From the NCBI RefSeq assembly GCF_016598615.1, contig NZ_CP066831.1:7812001-7876000 (forward strand): a DNA stretch of 64,000 nucleotides, read 5' to 3'. Within the stretch, counting starts at the first letter, position 1; each line of letters opens with the position of its first letter. This DNA comes from Streptomyces liliifuscus (lineage in GTDB: Bacteria > Actinomycetota > Actinomycetes > Streptomycetales > Streptomycetaceae). Shown piece after piece: positions 57,334 through 64,000 of the stretch. A program made the translations under genes and the position numbers. The notes under the pieces are model-generated. The model was not told where the DNA came from, did not search any database, and saw only the letters and a program-made list of their open reading frames with translations.

Positions 57334-58362
57334 ATGCGGGTCGGAGTACTGACCGGAGGCGGCGACTGCCCCGGGCTCAACGCCGTCATCCGGGGCATCG
57401 TCCGCAAGGGCGTTCAGGAGTACGGCTACGACTTCACCGGCTTCCGGGACGGCTGGCGGGGGCCCCTGGAGGGTGACGCCGTCCGGCTCGACATTCCCGC
57501 CGTGCGCGGCATCCTGCCCCGTGGCGGCACCATCATCGGCTCCTCGCGCACCAACCCCCTCAAGGTCGAGAACGGCATCCGCCGGATCAAGGAGAACCTC
57601 GCCAAGCTGGAGGTCGACGCGCTCATCGCGATCGGCGGCGAGGACACACTGGGCGTCGCCGCGCGTCTCACCGACGAGTACGGCGTCCCGGTGGTCGGCG
57701 TCCCGAAGACCATCGACAACGACCTCTCCGCCACCGACTACACCTTCGGCTTCGACACCGCCGTCGGTATCGCGACCGAGGCGATCGACCGGCTGCACAC
57801 CACCGCCGAGTCGCACATGCGGGTGCTCGTCTGCGAGGTGATGGGGCGGCACGCGGGCTGGATCGCGCTCCACTCGGGCCTGGCGGGCGGCGCGAACGTC
57901 ATCCTCATCCCCGAGCAGCGGTTCGACGTCGACCAGGTCTGTGCGTGGGTGACCTCGCGCTTCAAGGCCTCGTACGCGCCGATCGTGGTCGTGGCGGAGG
58001 GGGCTATGCCGAAGGACGGCGACATGGTCCTCAAGGACGGGTCGCTGGACTCCTTCGGTCACGTCCGCCTCTCCGGGGTGGGGGAGTGGCTGTCCAAGGA
58101 GATCGAGCGCCGCACGGGGAAGGAGGCCCGCACGACGGTCCTGGGCCACGTTCAGCGTGGCGGAACTCCCAGTGCCTTCGACCGCTGGCTGGCCACCCGC
58201 TTCGGCCTGCACGCCATCGATGCCGTCCGGGACGGTGACTTCGGCAAGATGGTCGCGCTCCAGGGCACCGACATCGTGCGTGTCCCCATCGCCGAGGCCA
58301 CGGCCCGCCTGAAGACGGTGGACCCCCGCCTCTACGAGGAGGTAGGAGTCTTCTTCGGCTGA
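57334..58362 (+). CDS. pfkA: 6-phosphofructokinase, PPi-type residues at the donor site
   Basis: Phosphorylates fructose-6-phosphate, 342 aa, ATG 57334 with AAGGGA upstream. Seen: N-terminal LTGGGDCPGLNAVIRG, donor-site GGEDT with Asp104, PKTIDND with Lys125, catalytic Asp in TIDND, MGRHAGWIA and GHVQRGGTPSAFDR. ATP-using enzymes usually have Gly at 104 (GGDGS, GGEGT); Asp104 together with the Lys in PKTIDND is the pattern of pyrophosphate-dependent PFK. So the energy donor may be PPi, making the step reversible. Annotation as ATP-PFK should be treated with care. Follows macR. Confidence 0.85.
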   Translation: MRVGVLTGGGDCPGLNAVIRGIVRKGVQEYGYDFTGFRDGWRGPLEGDAVRLDIPAVRGILPRGGTIIGSSRTNPLKVENGIRRIKENLAKLEVDALIAIGGEDTLGVAARLTDEYGVPVVGVPKTIDNDLSATDYTFGFDTAVGIATEAIDRLHTTAESHMRVLVCEVMGRHAGWIALHSGLAGGANVILIPEQRFDVDQVCAWVTSRFKASYAPIVVVAEGAMPKDGDMVLKDGSLDSFGHVRLSGVGEWLSKEIERRTGKEARTTVLGHVQRGGTPSAFDRWLATRFGLHAIDAVRDGDFGKMVALQGTDIVRVPIAEATARLKTVDPRLYEEVGVFFG

Positions 58363-58375
58363 CCCAGGCTTTCCT

Positions 58376-58586
58376 CGCCCCCGCCGCCCCTACCCATTCC
58401 CGTCCCTTACTCAGGGGCTCCGCCCCCGAACCCCCGTATCGCGCTGACGCGCTCGTCCTCAAACGCCGGACGGGCTGAAGTTGTCGGCCCGGGCCGCGAA
58501 GATCCAGCCCCTCCGGCGTTTGAGGAGCGGGGGTTCGGGGGCTGGCCCCCGAGTAGTGACGGGAATGGGTAGGGGCGGCGGGGGCG
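58376..58586. repeat. Complete composite palindrome, family B (211 nt)
   Basis: Perfect 29-bp outer stem (58376-58404 with 58558-58586; cgcccccgccgcccctac... and complement), then a perfect 15-bp stem (58422-58436 with 58528-58542; gcccccgaacccccg), then a near-complementary inner stem carrying cgctcgtcctcaaacgccgg and its partner (about 58450-58476 with 58503-58529). It lies between convergent pfkA and trpEG and can serve as a two-way terminator. Confidence 0.85.
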
Positions 58587-58641
58587 AAAAACCTCCGGCA
58601 CGCTTCACGAGCGTGGCGGCGGCCGGACTCTTCGTCCTCGA

Positions 58642-60537
58642 CTACACGGCGGGCCGCCGCTCCGAGAACGTGCTGGTGCCCGCCCCCGCGACCACCTGAG
58701 CCACCAGTTCCCGTACGACGTCCGTGCCGCGCAGCGTCAGCACCGACTCCGGATGGAACTGGACCCCGGCGAAGCCAGGCCCGCGCAGCGCGTGCACCTC
58801 GCCCGCCGCGCTGCGGCTGACCTCGACCCCATGGGCCGCCAGTTCCACCGCAGCCTCGTCGTCGCAGCGCGCCACGAAGCTGTTGTAGAAACCGACGGTC
58901 TCCGTCCGGCCGAAGAGGTCGATGTCCGTCTGGGCACCCTGGTAGGGGATCTCCTTGCGGACGGTCTCCAGGCCCAGCTCCGCCGCGATCAGCTCATGCC
59001 CGAGGCAGACCCCCAGCACGCCGTGCCGGTGGCCGCGGATCACCTCCGCGGTCAGGCCGCGCAGGAAGGCCATCTTCGGGTCCGTCGTGTCCGAGGGGTC
59101 ACCCGGACCCGGCCCCAGCACCAGCGGACCCTCGTGCGCGAGCACCGCCTCCCGCAGCCCCGGCTCGTCGTACCGCCGGACGGTCACCTCAAGCCCCGAC
59201 GAGCGCAGCAGATGCGCGAGCATCGCCGTGAACGTGTCCTCCCCGTCCACGACCAGCGCATGGCCCTCCAACTCGGCCGACCGCTCCTGCATCCGCAGCC
59301 AGAACGGCGCCAGCGCCGCCCGCCGCCCGTCCAGCGCCGCCCGCACCCGCGGGTCGTCCGCGAGACTCACCCGTACGTCCGTGTCCCGCGGCCGGCCGGG
59401 GCGTACCCCCAGCGCAGCCAGCACCCCGGCCGCCTTCGCATGCGTCTCGGCGACCTCGCTCGCCGGGTCCGACCCCCGTACGAGCGTCGCGCCGACCGGG
59501 ACCCGCAGCCGGCCGTCCCCGTCGATGTCGGCGGTCCGGATGAGGATGGGGGAGTCGAGGGTCTGGGCCCCACCCGAATCGCGCCCGATCAGCGCCAGGG
59601 CACCCGCGTAGTACCCGCGCCCGCCCACCTCGTGCCGCTCGATCACCCGGCAGGCGTTCTGCACCGGCGACCCGGTGACCGTCGCCGCGAACATGGTCTC
59701 CTTGAGCACCTCCCGCACATCCAGCGACGACTTGCCCCGCAACTCGTACTCGGTGTGCGCGAGATGGGCCATCTCCTTCAGTCGCGGCCCGATCACGACT
59801 CCGCCCATGTCACCGACCGTGCACATCATCTTGAGCTCCTCGTCGACGACCATCGAGAGCTCCTCGATCTCCTTGCCGTCGGCCAGGAAGCCCAGCAGGT
59901 CCTCGGGCGTCGGCCCCTCGGCGGGATAGCGGTACGTTCCGCTGATCGGGTTCATCACGACCGTCCCGCCGGACATCCGGACATGCACCTCCGGGCTCGC
60001 CCCGACCAGCGTCCGCTCTCCCGTGTGCACGACGAACGTCCAGTACGCGCCCCGCTCACCCACCAGCAGCCGCCGGAAGAGGGCCAGCGCGTCGGCCCGT
60101 CCGAACCCCGGGATCCTGCCCTCGTACGTCCGCCGGATGACGAAGTTCGCGCCCTCGCCCCGCCCGATCTCCTCGTGCAGCACCCGCCCGACGATCTCCG
60201 CGTACGCCTCGTCCCCGACGTCGAAGCCACCGCTCTCGACCCGCACGTCGTGCGCGGGCAGCTCCGACAGGGCCTGCTCCAGGGGGAGTTCGTACGACTC
60301 CTCGGGGGTGAGCACCGCGAGCGGGGTGCCGTCGTCGCGGACGTCGAAGCCGCGCTCCCGGATCTGGCGGTACGGGACGAGGGCGAGGCCCTCGGGGATG
60401 TCGGCCAGCCGCTCGTACTCGGTGACCGGGCCGAGCAGCAGCTCCACGGTGTCGTTCTTCTCGGCGGAGCGGCCCGGCGTACGGCGGCGCAGCAGGGCGA
60501 AAGGGCGGGGATCGTCCAGCAGGTCGAGCAGATTCAT
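58642..60537 (-). CDS. trpEG: Anthranilate synthase, fused TrpE-TrpG
   Basis: Single-chain anthranilate synthase, 631 aa, making anthranilate from chorismate and glutamine. Residues ~1-430 are the chorismate-binding domain (NPISGTYRYP, GRGYYAGALALIG, TGSPVQNACRVIE, IRTADIDGDGRLRVPVGATLV); ~440-631 the glutamine amidotransferase (GPGPGDPSDTT, Cys in GVCLGHELIA, His-Glu in VQFHPESVL). ATG 60537 after AAGGAA. Preceded by a leader peptide with three Trp codons and an attenuator hairpin, so tryptophan supply controls it. Feeds TrpD at 24.9 kb. The TrpE regulatory domain at the N-terminus is shorter than in free TrpE. Confidence 0.94.
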   Translation of the reverse strand: MNLLDLLDDPRPFALLRRRTPGRSAEKNDTVELLLGPVTEYERLADIPEGLALVPYRQIRERGFDVRDDGTPLAVLTPEESYELPLEQALSELPAHDVRVESGGFDVGDEAYAEIVGRVLHEEIGRGEGANFVIRRTYEGRIPGFGRADALALFRRLLVGERGAYWTFVVHTGERTLVGASPEVHVRMSGGTVVMNPISGTYRYPAEGPTPEDLLGFLADGKEIEELSMVVDEELKMMCTVGDMGGVVIGPRLKEMAHLAHTEYELRGKSSLDVREVLKETMFAATVTGSPVQNACRVIERHEVGGRGYYAGALALIGRDSGGAQTLDSPILIRTADIDGDGRLRVPVGATLVRGSDPASEVAETHAKAAGVLAALGVRPGRPRDTDVRVSLADDPRVRAALDGRRAALAPFWLRMQERSAELEGHALVVDGEDTFTAMLAHLLRSSGLEVTVRRYDEPGLREAVLAHEGPLVLGPGPGDPSDTTDPKMAFLRGLTAEVIRGHRHGVLGVCLGHELIAAELGLETVRKEIPYQGAQTDIDLFGRTETVGFYNSFVARCDDEAAVELAAHGVEVSRSAAGEVHALRGPGFAGVQFHPESVLTLRGTDVVRELVAQVVAGAGTSTFSERRPAV

Positions 60538-60607
60538 GGGTCCGGGTTCCTTCTCGGCGTCTCGTGGGAGAGGAGTGGAGAGGAACGGTCCCGGTCGCGA
60601 AAACACC

Positions 60608-60632
60608 GAAGGCCGCCCCTCGGGCGGCCTTC
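60608..60632 (-). terminator. trp attenuator terminator hairpin
   Basis: 11-bp stem gaaggccgccc/gggcggccttc with a 3-nt loop, followed on the minus strand by ggtgtttt. Lies between the leader peptide stop and trpEG. Confidence 0.85.
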
Positions 60633-60654
60633 GCGAAGTCTTGCGTACGCGCAG

Positions 60655-60723
60655 TCAGTGGGCCGCCGGATGAGCGGTCCACCACCAGTTCTGGATCAAG
60701 TTCTGGATCGAGTGCGCGAACAT
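60655..60723 (-). CDS. trpL: trp leader peptide with WWW
   Basis: 22-residue leader, start MFAHSIQNLIQN, then three consecutive tryptophans, TAHPAAH and stop. Tandem Trp codons followed by an attenuator hairpin (60608-60632) are the classic ribosome-mediated attenuation signal, described for Streptomyces trpE. Under low Trp-tRNA, ribosomes stall at the Trp codons and the terminator does not form. Confidence 0.9.
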   Translation of the reverse strand: MFAHSIQNLIQNWWWTAHPAAH

Positions 60724-60861
60724 GCGCCGCACCTTACCCCATGCGAAACCCTGTGTGACGGCGTACATACGGCGTACGCACGGCGTGCACATCGGGGCGT
60801 TCGATCGAGCGCGCCCCGTCTCAATTGATGAGCATGGGGATGGACGCCCGACACGACCCCG

Positions 60862-60867
60862 TAATGT
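60862..60867 (+). promoter_or_regulatory. Candidate -10 (TAATGT) for leaderless aroH
   Basis: TAATGT ends 7 nt before GTG 60875. A GAGG also precedes the next GTG (60881), so both leaderless and led starts are possible. Confidence 0.4.
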
Positions 60868-60874
60868 TGAGGTC

Positions 60875-62227
60875 GTGACCGTGAACGCTAAGTCCAGCGC
60901 AAGCGCTGGCAACACCTGGCGAGACCTGCCCGCGGCGCAGCAGCCCGAGTACCCCGATGCCGAGGCTCTGCGCGATGTGATCGCGGACCTCGAGTCGTAT
61001 CCGCCGCTCGTCTTCGCCGGCGAGTGCGACCAGCTGCGCGCCCGGCTGGGAGCCGTCGCCAAGGGCGAGGCGTTCCTGCTTCAGGGCGGCGACTGCGCCG
61101 AGGCCTTCGACGCCGTGTCCGCCGACCACATCCGCAACAAGCTCAAGACCCTGCTCCAGATGGGCGCCGTCCTCACGTACGCGGCGTCCGTGCCGGTCGT
61201 GAAGGTCGGCCGCATCGCCGGCCAGTACTCCAAGCCGCGCTCCAAGGGCACCGAGACCCGCGACGGCGTGACCCTGCCGACCTACCGCGGCGACTCGGTC
61301 AACGGCTTCGAGTTCAACGAGAAGGCCCGCATCCCGGACCCCGAGCGCCTGAAGCGGATGTACAACGCCTCTGCCTCCACGCTCAACCTGGTGCGCGCCT
61401 TCACGACCGGCGGCTACGCCGACCTGCGCCAGGTGCACGCCTGGAACCAGGACTTCGTGAAGACCTCGCCGTCGGGCCAGCGCTACGAGCAGCTGGCGCG
61501 CGAGATCGACCAGGCGCTGAACTTCATGCACGCCTGCGGGGCCGACCCGGAGGAGTTCAAGACCGTCGAGTTCTACGCCTCCCACGAGGCGCTGCTCCTC
61601 GACTACGAATCGGCGCTGACCAGGGTCGACTCCCGTACGGGCCACCTGTACGACGTCTCCGGGCACATGGTGTGGATCGGTGAGCGCACCCGTCAGCTGG
61701 ACGGCGCGCACATCGAGTTCGCCTCGAAGATCCGTAACCCGATCGGCATCAAGCTGGGCCCGACGACGACGGCCGAGGACGCGCTGCAGTACATCGAGCG
61801 CCTCGACCCGGACCGTGAGCCCGGCCGGCTGACCTTCATCGTCCGCATGGGCGCCGACAAGGTCCGCGACAAGCTGCCCGAGCTGGTCGAGAAGGTCACC
61901 GCCTCGGGCGCGACCGTCGCCTGGATCACCGACCCGATGCACGGCAACACGTACGAGGCGGCCTCCGGCCACAAGACCCGCCGCTTCGACGACGTGCTCG
62001 ACGAGGTCAAGGGCTTCTTCGAGGTCCACAAGGGCCTGGGCACCCACCCGGGCGGCATCCACGTCGAGCTCACCGGTGACGACGTCACCGAGTGCGTGGG
62101 CGGCGGCGACGAGATCTTCGTCGACGACCTGCACCAGCGCTACGAGACGGCCTGCGACCCGCGCCTCAACCGCAGCCAGTCCCTGGACCTGGCCTTCCTG
62201 GTGGCGGAGATGTACCGGGACCAGTAG
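60875..62227 (+). CDS. aroH: Class II 3-deoxy-D-arabino-heptulosonate-7-phosphate synthase
   Basis: Joins phosphoenolpyruvate and erythrose-4-phosphate, first step of the shikimate pathway. 450 aa from GTG 60875, which is the length of the S. coelicolor class II enzyme as I recall; GTG 60881 is an alternative. Seen: QGGDCAEAFD (Cys metal site), RIAGQYSKPRS, VWIGERTRQLDGAHIEF, NPIGIKLGPTTTAEDAL, WITDPMHGNT (metal Asp/His) and HPGGIHVELTGDDVTEC. Divergent from trpL-trpEG, so the start of the pathway and the Trp branch are controlled from the same interval. Confidence 0.96.
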   Translation: MTVNAKSSASAGNTWRDLPAAQQPEYPDAEALRDVIADLESYPPLVFAGECDQLRARLGAVAKGEAFLLQGGDCAEAFDAVSADHIRNKLKTLLQMGAVLTYAASVPVVKVGRIAGQYSKPRSKGTETRDGVTLPTYRGDSVNGFEFNEKARIPDPERLKRMYNASASTLNLVRAFTTGGYADLRQVHAWNQDFVKTSPSGQRYEQLAREIDQALNFMHACGADPEEFKTVEFYASHEALLLDYESALTRVDSRTGHLYDVSGHMVWIGERTRQLDGAHIEFASKIRNPIGIKLGPTTTAEDALQYIERLDPDREPGRLTFIVRMGADKVRDKLPELVEKVTASGATVAWITDPMHGNTYEAASGHKTRRFDDVLDEVKGFFEVHKGLGTHPGGIHVELTGDDVTECVGGGDEIFVDDLHQRYETACDPRLNRSQSLDLAFLVAEMYRDQ

Positions 62228-62266
62228 TGGGCCGGCAGCCGTTTCGGCTGTTACAGGAGCATGCAT

Positions 62267-62298
62267 TGGGGCGCGGATCACATACGATCCGCGCCCCA
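62267..62298 (+). terminator. Intrinsic terminator after aroH
   Basis: Perfect 13-bp stem tggggcgcggatc / gatccgcgcccca, 6-nt loop, then tcgcactttt. Confidence 0.85.
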
Positions 62299-62332
62299 TC
62301 GCACTTTTGCGGCTCAGGTCAGGCGGGTAAGG

Positions 62333-62351
62333 TTAGGTTAGCCTCACCGAT
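62333..62351 (+). promoter_or_regulatory. Iron box (DmdR1/IdeR-type) upstream of bfd
   Basis: TTAGGTTAGCCTCACCGAT matches 15 of 19 positions of TTAGGTTAGGCTAACCTAA, the actinobacterial iron-repressor site. It lies 50 nt before the bfd start, so iron-replete cells should repress bfd. Confidence 0.75.
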
Positions 62352-62400
62352 TATCGGGATGGCACGACGACCCAACGAATCCCGTCGGGAGGTGATCCGC

Positions 62401-62634
62401 GTGTACGTCTGCAACTGCTTCGGGGTGACCGAGGCGCAGGTGAAGAAGCACGCGGACGAGGGTGCCTGCACCCCCCGGCAGATAGCGTCGGCCTGCAAGG
62501 CGGGCACCGACTGCGGCTCGTGCGTACGACGCATTCAGGCACTGCTGGGCAGGGGTGACTGCCCCCGGCGCGAGCTGGCCGACCAGGGCATGCCTGTGCT
62601 CTCCGAAGTGGAAGCGCTGGAAGAGGCCGCCTAG
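62401..62634 (+). CDS. bfd: Bacterioferritin-associated ferredoxin (Bfd-like)
   Basis: Small [2Fe-2S] ferredoxin, 77 aa, that reduces ferric iron inside bacterioferritin for release. GTG 62401 chosen because GGAGGTGATC, almost a perfect anti-16S site, lies upstream; ATG 62359 is the alternative. Seen: CNCFGVTEAQV and CKAGTDCGSC, together the four cluster cysteines of the BFD fold. Repressed when iron is plentiful, by the iron box. Convergent with bfr, its partner, 13 nt apart. Confidence 0.9.
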   Translation: MYVCNCFGVTEAQVKKHADEGACTPRQIASACKAGTDCGSCVRRIQALLGRGDCPRRELADQGMPVLSEVEALEEAA

Positions 62635-62647
62635 CTGTCCGGCCGGT

Positions 62648-63127
62648 TCAGCTGTCCGGCTGCTCGATGAGCTGCGCGATGTAGAGCGCCTCGCCGAGCT
62701 TCTCCACCAGCTCCAGCTGGGTGTCCAGATAGTCGATGTGGTGCTCCTCGTCCTCGAGGATCGACTCGAAGATGTTCGCGGACGTGATGTCGCCCTTGGT
62801 CCGCATCACCTCGATACCGCGCTTGAGCCGGTCGATCGCCTCGACCTCGACCTGCCGGTCCGCCTGGAACATCTCCGTGACCGTCTGCCCGACGCGGACG
62901 TGGAACAGCCGCTGGTAGTTCGGCAGGCCGTCCAGGAAGAGGATGCGGTCGGTCAGGATCTCCGCGTGCTTCATCTCGTCGATGGACTCGTGCCGCGTGT
63001 ACTTCGCGAGCTTCGTCCAGCCGAAGTTCTCCTGCATCTTCGCGTGCAGGAAGTACTGGTTGATCGCGGTGAGTTCGGCGGTCAGCTGCTCGTTGAGGAA
63101 TTCGATGACCTCGGGATCGCCCTGCAT
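62648..63127 (-). CDS. bfr: Bacterioferritin
   Basis: Haem-containing iron storage protein, 24-mer, 159 aa. Seen: ferroxidase and haem residues in order: Glu18 (TAEL), Glu51, haem Met52 and His54 in DEMKHAEI, Glu94 region in RQVEVEAIDRL, and LEDEEHHIDYL (Glu127, His130). ATG 63127 with AAGGAG 8 nt upstream. Unlike bfd it has no iron box; instead a near-perfect palindrome (63218-63235) lies upstream. Convergent with bfd. Confidence 0.94.
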   Translation of the reverse strand: MQGDPEVIEFLNEQLTAELTAINQYFLHAKMQENFGWTKLAKYTRHESIDEMKHAEILTDRILFLDGLPNYQRLFHVRVGQTVTEMFQADRQVEVEAIDRLKRGIEVMRTKGDITSANIFESILEDEEHHIDYLDTQLELVEKLGEALYIAQLIEQPDS

Positions 63128-63217
63128 CGCAGAGGCTCCTTCCAAGCGGGGGGAACTGGCAGGTTGCGCCGCATGATTGCACCGGCGTAGAAGATCGTCC
63201 AGTAAGTGCATGCTTAG

Positions 63218-63235
63218 TAAGTAAGTACTTGCTTA
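63218..63235. promoter_or_regulatory. Near-perfect palindrome upstream of bfr
   Basis: TAAGTAAGTACTTGCTTA reads the same on the other strand except for one base pair per side (16 of 18). Surrounding CTTAGT repeats extend it. It looks like a TetR- or MarR-type operator, in the interval shared by divergent bfr and the SUOX-fold gene. Confidence 0.6.
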
Positions 63236-63312
63236 GTCCTGGTTGTACCGAGTTGTCGGGGTCGATGCGTACCTGGTCATGCCCATCGTCCGAGGTCTGT
63301 CAGGATGGAGTC

Positions 63313-63945
63313 ATGGGTCAGCCGGTGGGTCGTGAATCTGGAGAAGCAGCGCAGTCCGAGCTTCCGCCGGGGCAGCGACTTCAGCGGGGCTGGCCGGTCA
63401 CGCACTACGGGCCCGTGCCGAAGTTCCGCCCCGAGCGCTGGGAGTTCAGGGTCTTCGGCGCCACCGCCGACAGCGAGAAGCACTGCTGGACCCACGAGGA
63501 GTTCACCGCCCTGCCGTACGCCACGGTCGTGGCCGATCTGCACTGCGTCACCAAGTTCAGCATGATCGGTGCGGAGTGGGGCGGCATCCCGGCCCGTACG
63601 ATCCTGGAGATCGCCCCGCCCGCGCCCACCGTCACCCATGTGATGGTCTGGGCCGAGTACGGCTTCAGCTCGAATCTGCGCCTCGACGACTTCGCGTCCG
63701 ACCGCTCGATCTTCGCCACCCACAAGGACGGCGAACTGCTCACCGCGGAACACGGCTTCCCGCTGCGTCTCGTCGTGCCGCAGCTGTACGCGTGGAAGGG
63801 TCCCAAGTGGGTGCGCGGCGTCGAGTACATGACGGCCGACCGCCGCGGCTTCTGGGAGGAGCGCGGCTACCACAACATCGGCGACCCCTGGCGCGAACAG
63901 CGCTACTCGTACCAGGAGGAGCCCGGGGACGGACCCGAGCTCTGA
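63313..63945 (+). CDS. SUOX-fold molybdopterin oxidoreductase, sulfite-oxidase-like
   Basis: 210-aa protein with only the molybdopterin-binding domain of the sulfite oxidase family. Seen: WEFRVFGATADSEKHCWTHEEF, molybdenum-ligand Cys78 in VADLHCVTKFS, WGGIPARTILEIAPP, HVMVWAEYGFSSNL, and HGFPLRLVVPQLYAWKGPKWVRGVEYM (YGWKSxKW-like). No Tat signal or dimerisation domain, so probably cytoplasmic and different from MsrP. ATG 63313; CAGGAT six bases upstream allows a leaderless mRNA. No gene in the last 55 nt of the window. Confidence 0.88.
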   Translation: MGQPVGRESGEAAQSELPPGQRLQRGWPVTHYGPVPKFRPERWEFRVFGATADSEKHCWTHEEFTALPYATVVADLHCVTKFSMIGAEWGGIPARTILEIAPPAPTVTHVMVWAEYGFSSNLRLDDFASDRSIFATHKDGELLTAEHGFPLRLVVPQLYAWKGPKWVRGVEYMTADRRGFWEERGYHNIGDPWREQRYSYQEEPGDGPEL

Positions 63946-64000
63946 GCCCCGCGCTTTCCTGAGTTCCCGAGCCGGGTTTTCCGAGCCGAGCTTCCTGAAC

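Noticed and set aside
63128..63211. N-terminal extension of bacterioferritin to ATG 63211
   Set aside because: The extra 28 residues lack family similarity, and AAGGAG sits properly before ATG 63127, where Bfr proteins normally start.
1..64000. tRNA, rRNA, transposase, integrase, phage or biosynthetic gene clusters
   Set aside because: None recognised by sequence or protein motifs. All sizeable frames are core housekeeping, envelope or regulatory genes.

Overview
This window is core chromosome from a Streptomyces-like actinomycete. Evidence: strongly GC-rich coding with G/C in third positions, many GTG and some TTG starts, repeated 4-nt stop/start overlaps, many starts placed 6-8 nt after a TANNNT hexamer (probable leaderless mRNAs), and actinobacterial hallmark genes: cytochrome bcc-aa3 with CtaF, PspA/PspAA, MacRS-like regulators, a SAM-IV riboswitch, and a trp leader with a WWW run. 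From memory, the gene order resembles the S. coelicolor stretch around SCO2112-SCO2170 and, more loosely, M. tuberculosis Rv2178c-Rv2205c. I see no prophage, transposase, CRISPR array, tRNA, rRNA or secondary-metabolite cluster.

Layout. 1-8.1 kb: methyltransferase and DUF3043 genes, pspA-pspAA, a NarL-type two-component pair and an AcrB-type RND protein. 8.3-15 kb: nadA, an Fe-S carrier, a secreted or anchored protein, an adenosine-kinase-like PfkB kinase and a NifS-TusA fusion. 15.4-24.7 kb: respiratory block ctaCDF, then an L,D-transpeptidase and a degenerate receiver, then ctaE-qcrCAB. 24.9-30.5 kb: trpD, a SAM-IV-controlled cysteine desulfurase homologue, glycerate kinase and a DASS transporter. 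30.7-40.8 kb: OmpR-type two-component operon with a small secreted protein, a stand-alone RAM protein with a rhomboid protease, zinc-ribbon and NYN proteins, tandem NlpC/P60 endopeptidases, a metallopeptidase lipoprotein and PadR. 40.9-55.1 kb: MATE exporter and an envelope-lipid neighbourhood (GT87, PimB'-like, FadD15-like, SRPBCC, ArsA-like, PlsC) with glkA inside it. 55.2-64 kb: macS-macR, a PFK, trpEG with its attenuator, class II DAHP synthase, bfd, bfr and a SUOX-fold protein.

How the parts work together. QcrCAB and CtaCDEF make the quinol-oxidising supercomplex. NadA needs a [4Fe-4S] cluster; the ErpA-like carrier and the NifS-type enzymes supply or relay sulfur and clusters; Bfr and Bfd store and release iron. 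AroH makes DAHP, the first shikimate intermediate; TrpEG and TrpD carry chorismate towards tryptophan. GlkA and the PFK are glycolytic. The pimB'/fadD/plsC block and the peptidoglycan hydrolases build and remodel the envelope, flanked by envelope-sensing regulators.

The least explained signals are non-coding or very small: (A) a palindromic GC-hairpin repeat at ten intergenic sites, with perfect inverted arms up to 33 bp; (B) a 211-nt nested palindrome at 58.4 kb with partial copies elsewhere; (C) a 176-nt nested palindrome at 38.8 kb; (D) a 28-codon basic micro-ORF joining macS to macR by start/stop overlaps at both ends; (E) a perfect 9-bp inverted repeat over the ctaE start codon; (F) a 6-codon micro-ORF with a strong Shine-Dalgarno just below the SAM-IV riboswitch.
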